Assembly (NCBI GenBank): GCA_948467735.1
Contig: CAOKFN010000040.1
Coordinates: 1-43,867 of the forward strand
Source of the DNA: an uncultured bacterium
GTDB taxonomy: Bacteria > Bacillota > Clostridia > Lachnospirales > Lachnospiraceae
Reading direction: 5' to 3'
Length of the DNA stretch: 43,867 nt
The translations under genes and the position numbers were made by a program. Each line of letters begins with the position of its first letter. The first letter of the stretch is position 1. This document shows, in pieces, positions 1-8,701 of this stretch. The notes below the pieces were generated by a model, which made no database searches, had not been told where the DNA came from, and saw nothing but the letters and a program-made list of their open reading frames with translations.

Positions 1-1694
1 ATGCGGAGAAGACCATCGCTTCCATCAAGAGGGATATGGGTACGGACAACGGACGCAATATTGACGGCAAGAAGTATTCCCCTCAGCAGATTTCCGCAAT
101 GATCCTGCAGAAGCTGAAGGCGGATGCGGAGAGCTATCTGGGCGAGAAGGTGAGCGAGGCCGTTATCACCGTTCCGGCATATTTTAACGACGCTCAGCGT
201 CAGGCCACCAAGGATGCGGGCAAGATTGCCGGTCTGGATGTAAAGCGTATTATCAACGAGCCTACCGCGGCGGCGCTGGCTTACGGCCTTGACAATGAAA
301 AAGAGCAGAAGATCATGGTATATGACCTTGGCGGCGGTACCTTCGACGTATCCATTATTGAAATCGCAGACGGCGTTATCGCGGTTCTGGCCACCAACGG
401 CGATACCCATCTTGGAGGCGATGACTTTGACAACAAGATTATCGGCTGGATGCTGTCCGAGTTCAAGAAGACGGAGGGCGTTGATCTGTCCAATGATAAG
501 ATGGCGATGCAGAGATTAAAAGAAGCGGCTGAGAAGGCGAAGAAGGAGCTTTCCAGCGCTGTGACCACCAATATCAATCTTCCCTTCATCACGGCGACCG
601 CAGAGGGGCCTAAGCATTTTGACATGAACTTAAGCCGCGCTCAGTTTGACGAGCTGACGAGGGATTTGGTGGAAAGAACCGCAATTCCCGTGCAGAACGC
701 CATGAAGGACGCCGGACTGACCAACGCGGATCTGGGTCAGGTGCTTTTGGTGGGCGGTTCCACCCGTATTCCTGCGGTTCAGGATAAGGTGAGACAGCTC
801 ACGGGCAAGGAACCCAGCAAGACGCTGAATCCGGATGAGTGCGTTGCCATCGGCGCTTCCGTACAGGGCGGCAAGCTGGCAGGAGACAGCGGCGCGGGCG
901 ATATCTTGCTTTTGGACGTCACTCCTCTGACACTGTCCATTGAGACCCAAGGGGGCATCGCAACTCCTCTGATTGAGAGAAACACCACCATTCCTACCAG
1001 AAAGAGTCAGGTATTTTCCACGGCGTCCGATAACCAGACGGCCGTTGATATCGTGGTGGTACAGGGTGAGAGAAAGTTCGTCAGGGATAACAAATCCCTT
1101 GGACAGTTCCGTCTGGACGGCATTCCTCCCGCGAGAAGGGGCGTGCCTCAGATTGAAGTCACCTTTGATATTGACGCAAACGGCATTGTCAATGTGTCCG
1201 CAAAGGATCTGGGAACCGGAAAGGAGCAGCATATCACGATTACCGCAGGCTCCAATATGTCCGATGACGAAATTGAGAGAGCCGTGAAGGAAGCACAGGA
1301 ATTCGAGGCGCAGGACAAGAAGAGGAAGGAAGCCGTGGAGGTGAGAAATGATGCGGATTCCTTTGTATTCCAGACAGAGAACGCTTTGAACGAAGTGGGC
1401 GATAAGCTGAGCGACAGCGATAAATCTGCTGTTCAGGCTGATTTGGATGCGGTGAAGGCAATCTTAGACAGAACCAAGGATCAGGAACTGAGCGACAGCG
1501 ATGTGGATGAATTGAGGGCCGCAAAGGAGAAGCTGACAAACAGCGCCCAGAGCCTGTTTACCAAGATGTATGAGAATATGCAGCAGAATCAGGGCGGAGC
1601 TGCCGGCCCCGATATGAGCGGCGCTTCCGCAGGCACAGGAAGCTCTTCCGCTCCCGACGACGACGTCATTGACGGAGATTACAGAGAGGTCTAG
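1..1694 (+). CDS. dnaK: Hsp70 chaperone DnaK, 5' end missing
   Basis: ATP-dependent Hsp70 chaperone of the cytoplasm, working with DnaJ and GrpE in protein folding and stress recovery. The frame is open from base 3, so the first roughly 70 residues lie outside the window; the ATG at 36 is internal. About 563 residues are visible. The nucleotide-binding domain shows the phosphate-loop motif DLGGGTFDVSI, the NEPTAAALAYG segment and LLVGGSTRIP. The substrate-binding domain begins near LLLDVTPLTLSIET, and the tail is the usual acidic end (PDDDVIDGDYREV). dnaJ follows on the same strand after a 287-base gap, the common Firmicute order. Identification is certain; only the start is missing. Confidence 0.98.
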   Translation, partial: AEKTIASIKRDMGTDNGRNIDGKKYSPQQISAMILQKLKADAESYLGEKVSEAVITVPAYFNDAQRQATKDAGKIAGLDVKRIINEPTAAALAYGLDNEKEQKIMVYDLGGGTFDVSIIEIADGVIAVLATNGDTHLGGDDFDNKIIGWMLSEFKKTEGVDLSNDKMAMQRLKEAAEKAKKELSSAVTTNINLPFITATAEGPKHFDMNLSRAQFDELTRDLVERTAIPVQNAMKDAGLTNADLGQVLLVGGSTRIPAVQDKVRQLTGKEPSKTLNPDECVAIGASVQGGKLAGDSGAGDILLLDVTPLTLSIETQGGIATPLIERNTTIPTRKSQVFSTASDNQTAVDIVVVQGERKFVRDNKSLGQFRLDGIPPARRGVPQIEVTFDIDANGIVNVSAKDLGTGKEQHITITAGSNMSDDEIERAVKEAQEFEAQDKKRKEAVEVRNDADSFVFQTENALNEVGDKLSDSDKSAVQADLDAVKAILDRTKDQELSDSDVDELRAAKEKLTNSAQSLFTKMYENMQQNQGGAAGPDMSGASAGTGSSSAPDDDVIDGDYREV

Positions 1695-1834
1695 GATGCG
1701 GCGTTATGCCAAGAACAGCATGGCGGAATGAGGGACTGCTTTCATGGTGGTGCTGAGAGAGCGGGTTCGTTCAGGAAGGCGCTGCTGATTTATGACTGTG
1801 AAAAAGGCAATGGCGGGTTTTGCTGAGAAAAGGG

Positions 1835-1863
1835 TTGAATAATTCCGCGGAATGTGTTAATTT
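1835..1863 (+). promoter_or_regulatory. possible sigma-A promoter upstream of dnaJ
   Basis: TTGAAT (1835-1840), 17-base spacer, TAATTT (1858-1863). The spacer contains the perfect palindrome ATTCCGCGGAAT (1842-1853), which could be an operator. No CIRCE-like element was recognised in the 287-base gap between dnaK and dnaJ, and no clear terminator either, so dnaJ may also be reached by read-through from dnaK. Confidence 0.3.
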
Positions 1864-1981
1864 AGAATAGAATTTGTAAAATAGTGGCAGCACAGGATAG
1901 GTATGGGGCATGATTTCGGAATCACTGAAGTGTCAGGTGCGTATTCTGTGCCGCCGTGTTTGCGATAGAAGGAGTTTGACT

Positions 1982-3160
1982 ATGGCTGAGCAGAAAAGGG
2001 ACTATTATGAGGTCTTGGGTGTGGAAAAGAATGCAGATGATGCTGCGATTAAGAAAGCGTATCGCGTGCTGGCAAAAAAATATCATCCGGACATGAATCC
2101 CGGCGACGCAGATGCGGAGAAGAAATTCAAGGAGGCATCGGAAGCTTATGCTGTGTTGAGCGATCCGGAAAAAAGGCGCCAGTACGATCAATTTGGCCAT
2201 GCAGCCTTTGACGGCGGAGCAGGGGCAGGCGGTTTTGATTTCAGCGGCGCTGATTTCAGTGATATTTTTGGAGATCTTTTCGGCGACTTTTTTGGCGGGC
2301 GAAGCAGAAGCCAGAGTAACGGCCCCATGAAAGGAGCAAACCTGCGCACCAGTGTACGCATTTCCTTCGAGGAGGCTGTGTTCGGCTGTAAGAAGGAAAT
2401 AGAACTCACCGTCAAGGAAACTTGTAAAACCTGTAACGGTTCCGGGGCGAAACCGGGAACCAGTCCTGAAACCTGTACGAAGTGCGGCGGAAAAGGGCAG
2501 GTGGTATTTACGAGGCAGTCCTTATTCGGCGGGACGATCCGCAGTGTGGAACCCTGCCCCGACTGTCAGGGCAGCGGCAAGGTCATTAAGGAGAAATGTC
2601 TTGACTGCGGAGGCACGGGCTATATTCCTATGAAGAAACGCTATTCCGTTGATATTCCGGCGGGTATCGACAACGGCCAGTCCACGCGTATGCCCGGATT
2701 GGGAGAACCGGGTATCAACGGCGGTCCCAGAGGAGATGTACTTATTGAAGTGATTGTGGGACGACATCCTATCTTCCAGAGGCAGGACTTTGACATCTAC
2801 TCCACGGTACCCATGTCCTTTGCGGTTGCGGCGCTGGGCGGAGAAATCCTGATTGATACTGTGGACGGCAAGGTAATCTATGATGTGAAACCGGGCACCC
2901 AGACCGATACCAGAGTGCGGCTGAGAGGCAAGGGAGTGCCTTCTTGGAGAAATAAGGATGTGCGGGGCGACCATTATGTGACGCTGGTAGTACAGGTCCC
3001 CGATAGATTAAAACCGGAGGCAAAGGAGCTGCTGCGGCAGTTTGACGAACTGACCGGAGATACGCTGAATGCCGCGAAAGCCGCTTCGGGGCAGGATGGT
3101 TCCGGAGAGGGCAAAGAGAGCAGCCCGAAAGAAGGAAAGAAGAAAAAGTTCTGGAAATAA
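1982..3160 (+). CDS. dnaJ: Co-chaperone DnaJ (Hsp40)
   Basis: Type I J-domain co-chaperone that stimulates DnaK ATP hydrolysis and delivers clients. The J domain occupies residues 1-70 with the HPD tripeptide at 35-37. A Gly/Phe-rich linker covers about 75-120. Four CXXCXGXG zinc-binding repeats follow (CKTCNGSG, CTKCGGKG, CPDCQGSG, CLDCGGTG), then the client-binding C-terminal region. The ATG at 1982 is chosen over an upstream in-frame ATG at 1910 because it has AAGGAG at 1969-1974 and begins with the conserved MAEQKRDYYEVLGV. At 392 residues the length is normal. The tail is Lys/Gly/Ser-rich. A strong terminator follows at 3271. Confidence 0.97.
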   Translation: MAEQKRDYYEVLGVEKNADDAAIKKAYRVLAKKYHPDMNPGDADAEKKFKEASEAYAVLSDPEKRRQYDQFGHAAFDGGAGAGGFDFSGADFSDIFGDLFGDFFGGRSRSQSNGPMKGANLRTSVRISFEEAVFGCKKEIELTVKETCKTCNGSGAKPGTSPETCTKCGGKGQVVFTRQSLFGGTIRSVEPCPDCQGSGKVIKEKCLDCGGTGYIPMKKRYSVDIPAGIDNGQSTRMPGLGEPGINGGPRGDVLIEVIVGRHPIFQRQDFDIYSTVPMSFAVAALGGEILIDTVDGKVIYDVKPGTQTDTRVRLRGKGVPSWRNKDVRGDHYVTLVVQVPDRLKPEAKELLRQFDELTGDTLNAAKAASGQDGSGEGKESSPKEGKKKKFWK

Positions 3161-3270
3161 AGCAGGAAGCCGTTTGGATGGAGAACGGGAGAAGAGAATT
3201 GGAAGAAAGTTAGGGTAAGAGGCTAGGTTAAGAAATTTGGAAAACAAAGTTGGAGCAGAAGCGTTTTGAA

Positions 3271-3315
3271 CAACTCTGGCGGGTAAAGCAGTTTTTGCCC
3301 GTCAGAGTTGTTTTT
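3271..3315 (+). terminator. Rho-independent terminator after dnaJ
   Basis: Stem CAACTCTGGCGGG (from 3271) pairs with CCCGTCAGAGTTG (ending 3310), with one G-T pair, followed by TTTTT. It closes the dnaK-dnaJ unit. Confidence 0.9.
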
Positions 3316-3328
3316 ATGAGCAGGACTC

Positions 3329-3357
3329 TTTTCAAACGCGCCAAAAGAGTGTATAAT
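3329..3357 (+). promoter_or_regulatory. sigma-A promoter for the O-antigen-ligase-like gene
   Basis: TTTTCA (3329-3334), 17-base spacer, TATAAT (3352-3357). The predicted transcription start (about 3364) falls immediately before the ATG at 3366, so the message would have almost no 5' leader. Confidence 0.6.
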
Positions 3358-3365
3358 CTATCATT

Positions 3366-5153
3366 ATGGATAAAGGAAAAAATGAATTTTTAGGGCTTTT
3401 GTGCAATCTGTATCTGACTGCGCTGCTGGTAGTACTGCCCCTGTATACGGGGAAGGATGGGTACTGGAAGCTGGGCGATACGAAATATGAACTGTTTCGG
3501 AATATTTCGCTGCTCTGTCTGGGGAGCTGGCTGGTGCTGGGGATGCCCGGGCGAATCAGAACAGTTTTAGAGAAATTTGGAATCGTGCGGGGCGGCCGGG
3601 AAGAGCCTGTGGAAGCGCGGGAGGCGGATAAGTCAGTCCGGGAACGGCATTCCGTAAAACGGGAGGCGGATGAGTCAGTTCGGGAACGGCTTGTCGCGGA
3701 ACGGAAAACGGATGGAGCAGTTTGGGAACGGTTTGGAAGAGATCGGAAGATAGGTGCGGCGGTGCGGCAGTCGTTCAGCATGGTGGATTGTGCCGTGGCA
3801 GCGTATGGACTCTGCGCGGCGATTTCCGCATTGTGCAGTTCTTATGGGCAGCTTGCATGGATCGGCTATAATGAGTGGTATATGGGCGGGATTTCGCAGC
3901 TGATATTTGTGGGAATTTATTTCTTTGTATCAAGACAGTATGATGGCAGGACATTTCCTCTGTATCTGGGAGAAGCGGCTATTTTTTTGGTGACTTTATT
4001 TGGCCTGCTTCACCGGCTGGGCATAGACCCGCTGGGTCTGCAGGCCGGATGGAACAGCGGAGACTGGGAATATAATCATATGCTTTCCACGCTGGGAAAT
4101 ATTAACTGGCTGTGCGGATTTTACAGTGCTGCGCTGGCCTTTGCGGCGACGCATTATCTGCAGGAGAAAAGAGTCTGGCTTCAGATTCCGCTGTACATAA
4201 CGGTTACGGCGATTTATGTCCTCCTAGGGGTTCAGGGCAGTCAGGGCGGAAGACTGATTCTGGCGGTGTGTACTGTGGTGTGCGTGCTGGCAGGATGGAG
4301 GCGGAAGGCCGTTTTAAAGAAAGTATTTTTGATGCTGACGGGCTTCTTTCTGTGTATGCCGTTGATGGAGCTGTTGACGAAAATGCGCGGTAAAATGGCG
4401 GCTGTGGCGGCGGACGGAGATGTGTTTGAACATGTGAGGTGGTATGGCTGGGTGATTGCGGCGGCAGTCAGCTTCCTATCTTTTTTTATCTTGAGGAGAA
4501 AACCTGCGGATGGCAGAAGTCTGGCGCGTCGGCATGTCATAACGGGAGTGTGCGCCGCGCTGGCAGGCGTATGTATTGTTCTGGCGGGATGCCTGCTCTT
4601 TCAAAGACTGCGGACTCAGGGAACCGATTCGGGCCAAACAGGATGGTTCGGCATAGATGACAGTTTTGGCAGCGGACGGGGTTTTTTATGGCGGATTGCC
4701 TTGGAGGGGTTTCGACAGGCGGATGGAAAGGACAAGCTCTTGGGGGCGGGGCCGGACTGCTATGGCGAGGCTGTCTTTCAAAGGCTTGGCTCGGGGACGG
4801 ACGTCTGGAAAGGGGAACATTGGGAGGGCGCTGTCTTTACCAATGCCCATAATGAGATTTTAAGCCAGCTGATTAATGTGGGAATTCTGGGCACCGCTTG
4901 TTACGCGGCGATTTTCCTGACGGGGCTATGGAGATATGGGGAACAAAAGTTCCGTGCAAAAGAAGAGACGGCAGAATGCGTCCGATGGCTTGGGCTTTTG
5001 GCGATTGCCATGTATGGCGCCCATTCCATGATTAGTTTCCAGCAGGTTCTGAACACGCCCCTTTTGTTCGCTGCATTGGGGCTGTGCGAGTATGGAATGC
5101 GCGGACAGAGAGAGAATATGGAGGATCAGGATAGTGAAGTGGATGAAATTTAA
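3366..5153 (+). CDS. O-antigen ligase-like polytopic membrane protein
   Basis: A 595-residue integral membrane protein resembling the O-antigen ligase/polymerase (Wzy/WaaL-like) superfamily. Many hydrophobic segments are visible, for example around residues 11-27, 46-60, 140-155 and 170-185, and a run of further spans to about 420. A large, more polar loop near 430-500 lies before the last spans, as in that superfamily. Members join or polymerise surface glycans; the substrate here is unknown. Residues 85-140 are four imperfect 14-residue repeats rich in Arg, Glu and Asp, placed in what should be a cytoplasmic loop. No Shine-Dalgarno precedes the ATG and the promoter sits directly upstream. 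The 3' end overlaps prmA by 20 bases. Confidence 0.75.
   Translation: MDKGKNEFLGLLCNLYLTALLVVLPLYTGKDGYWKLGDTKYELFRNISLLCLGSWLVLGMPGRIRTVLEKFGIVRGGREEPVEAREADKSVRERHSVKREADESVRERLVAERKTDGAVWERFGRDRKIGAAVRQSFSMVDCAVAAYGLCAAISALCSSYGQLAWIGYNEWYMGGISQLIFVGIYFFVSRQYDGRTFPLYLGEAAIFLVTLFGLLHRLGIDPLGLQAGWNSGDWEYNHMLSTLGNINWLCGFYSAALAFAATHYLQEKRVWLQIPLYITVTAIYVLLGVQGSQGGRLILAVCTVVCVLAGWRRKAVLKKVFLMLTGFFLCMPLMELLTKMRGKMAAVAADGDVFEHVRWYGWVIAAAVSFLSFFILRRKPADGRSLARRHVITGVCAALAGVCIVLAGCLLFQRLRTQGTDSGQTGWFGIDDSFGSGRGFLWRIALEGFRQADGKDKLLGAGPDCYGEAVFQRLGSGTDVWKGEHWEGAVFTNAHNEILSQLINVGILGTACYAAIFLTGLWRYGEQKFRAKEETAECVRWLGLLAIAMYGAHSMISFQQVLNTPLLFAALGLCEYGMRGQRENMEDQDSEVDEI
3618..3785 (+). repeat. four tandem 42-base repeats inside the membrane protein gene
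   Basis: Four in-frame 42-base units encode READKSVRERHSVK, READESVRERLVAE, RKTDGAVWERFGRD and the degenerate RKIGAAVRQSFSMV. The first two are nearly identical in DNA (GGAGGCGGAT-AGTCAGT-CGGGAACGG in both). Fourteen residues equal two heptads, so a charged helical rod or coiled coil is plausible. Confidence 0.8.
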
Positions 5154-6129
5154 AATAAATACCATTACCGAGGCGGAAGATATCATTATCAGCACATTGT
5201 ATGAGATTGGACTGGAAGGCGCGCAGATTGAGGACAAGGTTCCTTTGACCCCGTTGGAAAAGGAGAGGATGTTTGTGGATATTCTGCCCGACAGCCCGGA
5301 AGACGACGGACTTGCTGTTTTGAGCTTCTTTGCGGAAGAGAAGGAAGACGGCAGCTTGGAAGTGATGGGGGAGAGGACGACGCCGGAGGAGGTTTTGGAG
5401 AAGGTAGGGAAGGAACTGGAAGACCTTCGGCAGTTTTGCGACATCGGCGAGGGAAGAGTTTCCGTAGAAGAGACGGAAGATGTTGACTGGATAAATAACT
5501 GGAAACAGTATTTCCATCAATTTTATATTGATGATATTTTGGTGGTTCCCTCATGGGAAGACGTCAAGGCGGAGGATGAGGGCAGAATGGTGCTGCATAT
5601 TGATCCGGGGACTGCCTTCGGGACGGGGATGCATGAGACCACCCAGCTGTGTATCCGACAGCTGCGCAGATATGTGACGCCGGATACGAAGCTTTTGGAT
5701 GTGGGCACGGGCAGCGGGATTCTGGCGATTCTTTCGCTGATGTTTGGCGCGAGCCATGCGGTTGGGACGGATTTGGACGAATGCGCGGTGGATGCCGTCG
5801 AGCAGAATTGTCAGGCGAACGGTATTCTGCCCTCTCAGTTTGATATGCTGATTGGAAATATTATCACGGACAAGGAAATTCAGGACAGGGTGGGATATGG
5901 CTGTTATGATATTGCTGCGGCGAATATTCTGGCGGAGGTGCTGGTGCCGTTGACTCCCGTGATTGTGAATCATTTAAAGGTGGGAGGGATTTATATTGCT
6001 TCCGGGATTATTGACGATAAGGAAGACGTGGTGGTGGAGGCCGTGAAAGCGGCAGGGCTTACGGTACTGGAAGTGAAACGACAGGGTGAATGGGTGTGCG
6101 TCACAGCGCGCAAAGAAACGCTGAGATGA
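5134..6129 (+). CDS. prmA: Ribosomal protein L11 methyltransferase PrmA
   Basis: SAM-dependent methyltransferase that modifies ribosomal protein L11. The N-terminal half is the substrate-recognition domain. The catalytic half has DPGTAFGTGMHETT, the SAM-binding LLDVGTGSGILAI, and the AANILAEVLVPL motif carrying the family's N-x-L signature. The GTG at 5134 is preferred over the ATG at 5143: GGAGGA at 5120-5125 is 8 bases from GTG but 17 from ATG, and the resulting MKWMKF start resembles relatives. This gives 331 residues and a 20-base overlap with the preceding gene, suggesting translational coupling. rsmE follows closely, a common Firmicute pairing. Confidence 0.93.
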   Translation: MKWMKFKINTITEAEDIIISTLYEIGLEGAQIEDKVPLTPLEKERMFVDILPDSPEDDGLAVLSFFAEEKEDGSLEVMGERTTPEEVLEKVGKELEDLRQFCDIGEGRVSVEETEDVDWINNWKQYFHQFYIDDILVVPSWEDVKAEDEGRMVLHIDPGTAFGTGMHETTQLCIRQLRRYVTPDTKLLDVGTGSGILAILSLMFGASHAVGTDLDECAVDAVEQNCQANGILPSQFDMLIGNIITDKEIQDRVGYGCYDIAAANILAEVLVPLTPVIVNHLKVGGIYIASGIIDDKEDVVVEAVKAAGLTVLEVKRQGEWVCVTARKETLR

Positions 6130-6189
6130 TAAGGGACATTATCGTAGAGTTTCTAAGCCGTATGCGGGGAAAATGGCTGGGGGAGGGAT

Positions 6190-6942
6190 ATGTATCAGTT
6201 TTTTGTGGAGCCGGGGCAGGTTCATATGGAGGAGAAGCAGGTAGTCATTCTGGGAGCGGATGTGAATCATATCAAAAATGTTCTGCGCATGAAGCCGGGG
6301 GAGGAGATTTCTGTCAGCGACGGCCGGGACGGAAAAGAGTATCGCTGCGGAATTCTTTCGTTTGCGGAGGATAAGGTGCTGTGCGAGCTGCGTTTTGTGA
6401 AGGAAAACAACGTGGAGCTTCCTTCCCGGATTTATTTATTTCAGGCGCTGCCCAAGGCGGATAAGATGGAGCTGATAGTCCAAAAGGCAGTGGAGCTGGG
6501 AGTGTATCAGATCATTCCTGTGGCGGCGGGGCGGTGTGTGGTAAAGCTGGATGATAAAAAGGCGGCTTCCAGAACCGCGCGGTGGCAGGGGATTGCGGAG
6601 GCCGCCGCCAAACAGAGCAGGCGCGCCATCGTACCGGAAGTGTCTTCGGTGATTTCTTTTGAACAGGCGGTTCAAAAAGCGGTTTCCATGAATGTGAAGA
6701 TGATTCCATATGAGCTGGCGGAGAATATGTCCCGGACAAGGGAGATTATGGAGGGATTGACGCCCGGGCAGGAAATCGCCGTATTTATCGGCCCCGAAGG
6801 GGGATTTCAGGAGGCGGAAATTGGGCTGGCGCTGGAGAACGGCGTGGAACCCGTCACATTGGGCAGGCGTATTCTTCGGACGGAAACGGCGGGGCTGACG
6901 GTGCTTTCTTGGATGATGTACATGCTGGAGCAGAAGCTGTGA
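6190..6942 (+). CDS. rsmE: 16S rRNA (uracil-1498-N3)-methyltransferase RsmE
   Basis: Methylates N3 of U1498 in 16S rRNA using SAM; SPOUT-class knotted methyltransferase. The 250-residue protein starts with a PUA-like domain (MYQFFVEPGQ, and HIKNVLRMKPGEEISVSDG near residues 26-45). The C-terminal SPOUT domain shows FIGPEGGFQEAEI and LGRRILRTETAGLTVLS, the family signatures forming the trefoil knot and SAM site. A G-rich ribosome binding site (GGGAGG, 6181-6186) lies just upstream. It is the next gene after prmA, 60 bases downstream. Length and motifs are typical. Confidence 0.95.
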   Translation: MYQFFVEPGQVHMEEKQVVILGADVNHIKNVLRMKPGEEISVSDGRDGKEYRCGILSFAEDKVLCELRFVKENNVELPSRIYLFQALPKADKMELIVQKAVELGVYQIIPVAAGRCVVKLDDKKAASRTARWQGIAEAAAKQSRRAIVPEVSSVISFEQAVQKAVSMNVKMIPYELAENMSRTREIMEGLTPGQEIAVFIGPEGGFQEAEIGLALENGVEPVTLGRRILRTETAGLTVLSWMMYMLEQKL

Positions 6943-7362
6943 ATTGTCGGACTGGGAGAAAAAGCCGTTTGCTATCATGTATGATGGATGTAATATTTTA
7001 AGCGCAGGGACAGGGCTTTCAGCATATGATATGATAACTTGATTGCTGCGCATATGCATTTTGACATAATCATTCTGCGACGGTATTTTCATCCTTGTAT
7101 ACATTGCGGAACCGCTGAAGACGATTCTGCCAATTGCCAAAGAAAAGAAGCGTTTTAGGGAAGGCTCGTTTTTCTAATGGATGAAAATGGCAGACAGGAA
7201 GAAGACAAATATAGGGGAGCGGCCGACATATCGTTTGAATCACGGCGGCAGGATGAAAATAAAACAGAGATAAGTCGAATATAAGGCGGAGGCAGGATGA
7301 ATATAAGGCAGAAGAAAGCCGAATGCAGGCGCGGCAGTCAATTGATATAAAGGAGCAGAATT
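6943..7362 (+). other. 420-base gap upstream of the cysteine desulfurase gene
   Basis: No convincing gene. A possible promoter is at 7061-7089. Just before the next gene, the segment 7243-7322 contains two imperfect copies of a short motif (GGCAGGATGAA followed by ATATAAG-like sequence), perhaps a small local duplication. If the promoter is real the leader would be about 270 bases. Confidence 0.4.
7061..7089 (+). promoter_or_regulatory. possible sigma-A promoter for the cysteine desulfurase-thiI unit
   Basis: Perfect TTGACA at 7061-7066, 17-base spacer, TATTTT (4 of 6) at 7084-7089. It lies about 270 bases before the start codon, so a long leader is implied. Confidence 0.4.
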
Positions 7363-8535
7363 ATGGAAGTGTATTTGGACAATTCGGCTACTACCAGAGT
7401 TTTTCCCGAGGCAGCGGAATTGATGACAAAGATTATGTGTGTGGATTACGGCAACCCTTCCAGCCTCCATATGAAGGGAGTCGAAGCGGAACAATATCTG
7501 ACAAATGCAAGAGAGATTCTTGCCGGAATTCTGAAGGTGAAGGAAAAGGAAATACTCTTTACTTCCGGGGGCACGGAGTCTGATAATCTGGCCATTATGG
7601 GATGCGCCGCCGCAAATAACAGAAGAGGAAGGCATCTGATTACCACGCAGGTGGAACATCCTGCCGTCCTGAATACCATGCATTACATGGAGACCATGGG
7701 CTATCGGGTCACGTATCTGCCGGTCAACGCATATGGACAGATATCGTTGGAAGAGCTGCAGCGCCAAATCAGGCCGGATACGATTCTGGTATCCATAATG
7801 CATACCAACAATGAAATCGGCGCCCTGCAGCCCATAGGGGAGGCCGGCGCCCTGATAAAACGCATGAATCCAAATACGCTGTTTCATGTGGACGCGGTGC
7901 AGGGCTTTGGAAAAGCAAGAATATATCCTAAGAGGATGAATATTGACCTGCTGTCCATCAGCGGGCATAAGATTCACGGACCCAAGGGTATCGGCGTTTT
8001 GTATGTGGGTGAAAAGGTAAAGCTTGCGCCCATTGTCCATGGGGGAGGACAGCAGAGAAATCTGCGTTCGGGCACGGATAATGTTCCCGGAGCGGCGGGG
8101 CTGGCAAAGGCGGCGGAGCTTTTGTACGCCCACTATGAAGAAGATATGGAGCGGCTGTATTGGTGCAAGAGGTATTTTATGGAGGGTGTGAGGAAGCTGG
8201 AAGGCGTGAAAATCAACGGCCTGCTTCCGGAGAAACCAAACGGCGAGGGAACGGCCCCCCATATTATCAGCGTGTCCATAAGCGGCGTCAGAAGCGAGGT
8301 TCTGCTGCATGCCTTGGAGGAGGACGGAATCTATGTGTCGGCGGGAAGCGCCTGCGCAGCCCGAAAGCCCCAGCCTTCAGCCACCCTGAAAGCTATCGGA
8401 GTTGACAGGGCGCTGTTGGAATCCACCATACGGTTTAGTTTTTCCGTTTATACCACAAGAGAAGAAATAGACTATACATTGAGGGCATTATATGATAAAA
8501 TTCCTATACTGCGAAAATATACGCGAAGGAGTTAG
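7363..8535 (+). CDS. Cysteine desulfurase (NifS/IscS-like)
   Basis: PLP enzyme that removes sulfur from cysteine as an enzyme-bound persulfide. The 390 residues open with YLDNSATTRV. GGTESDNLAI and a central HVDAVQGFGK follow. The PLP lysine is K203 in SGHKIHGPKG, and the persulfide cysteine is C331 in SAGSACAARKPQPSATL. The C-terminal SFSVYTTREEID block is typical. AAGGAG at 7350-7355 fixes the start. thiI is the next gene, and NifS-type enzymes dedicated to ThiI are known from Bacillus, so its likely role is sulfur supply for 4-thiouridine in tRNA. A role in Fe-S assembly cannot be excluded, as no iscU/sufU is adjacent. Confidence 0.92.
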   Translation: MEVYLDNSATTRVFPEAAELMTKIMCVDYGNPSSLHMKGVEAEQYLTNAREILAGILKVKEKEILFTSGGTESDNLAIMGCAAANNRRGRHLITTQVEHPAVLNTMHYMETMGYRVTYLPVNAYGQISLEELQRQIRPDTILVSIMHTNNEIGALQPIGEAGALIKRMNPNTLFHVDAVQGFGKARIYPKRMNIDLLSISGHKIHGPKGIGVLYVGEKVKLAPIVHGGGQQRNLRSGTDNVPGAAGLAKAAELLYAHYEEDMERLYWCKRYFMEGVRKLEGVKINGLLPEKPNGEGTAPHIISVSISGVRSEVLLHALEEDGIYVSAGSACAARKPQPSATLKAIGVDRALLESTIRFSFSVYTTREEIDYTLRALYDKIPILRKYTRRS

Positions 8536-8542
8536 TGTGAGA

Positions 8543-8690
8543 AGAGTTTCCGGCCGCCCGCAGCATTGGCGGCTTCGGGGAGAAACTCTAAGAAAGAGGG
8601 GTTTACACACCCTCTTGCAAGGCGGGCAGATGGGAATTCGTGTGAGTCACACATCCGGATTTGTACGCCCGCCAAGGCGGGCAGATGGGA
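8543..8690 (+). promoter_or_regulatory. highly structured spacer between cysteine desulfurase and thiI
   Basis: Four dyads are packed into 150 bases. GAGTTTC/GAAACTC (8544-8550 with 8582-8588) encloses GCCGCC/GGCGGC. AAGAGGG/CCCTCTT pairs 8594-8600 with 8610-8616. The near-palindrome GTGTGAGTCACAC lies at 8640-8652. GCCCGCC (8667-8673) can pair with either of two GGCGGGC copies (8621-8627 or 8676-8682). The 17-base direct repeat AAGGCGGGCAGATGGGA occurs at 8619-8635 and 8674-8690. The last element abuts the thiI ribosome binding site, so a leader that controls thiI translation is possible. Confidence 0.5.
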
Positions 8691-8701
8691 GTTAGAAGGG
8701 A

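Noticed and set aside
6436..7140. 234-codon minus-strand frame reaching into the gap after rsmE
   Set aside because: Most of it is antisense to rsmE. The part in the gap has no ribosome binding site or recognisable family.
7240..8310. 356-codon open frame on the minus strand
   Set aside because: It is antisense to the well-supported cysteine desulfurase gene, has no ribosome binding site and no recognisable domain.
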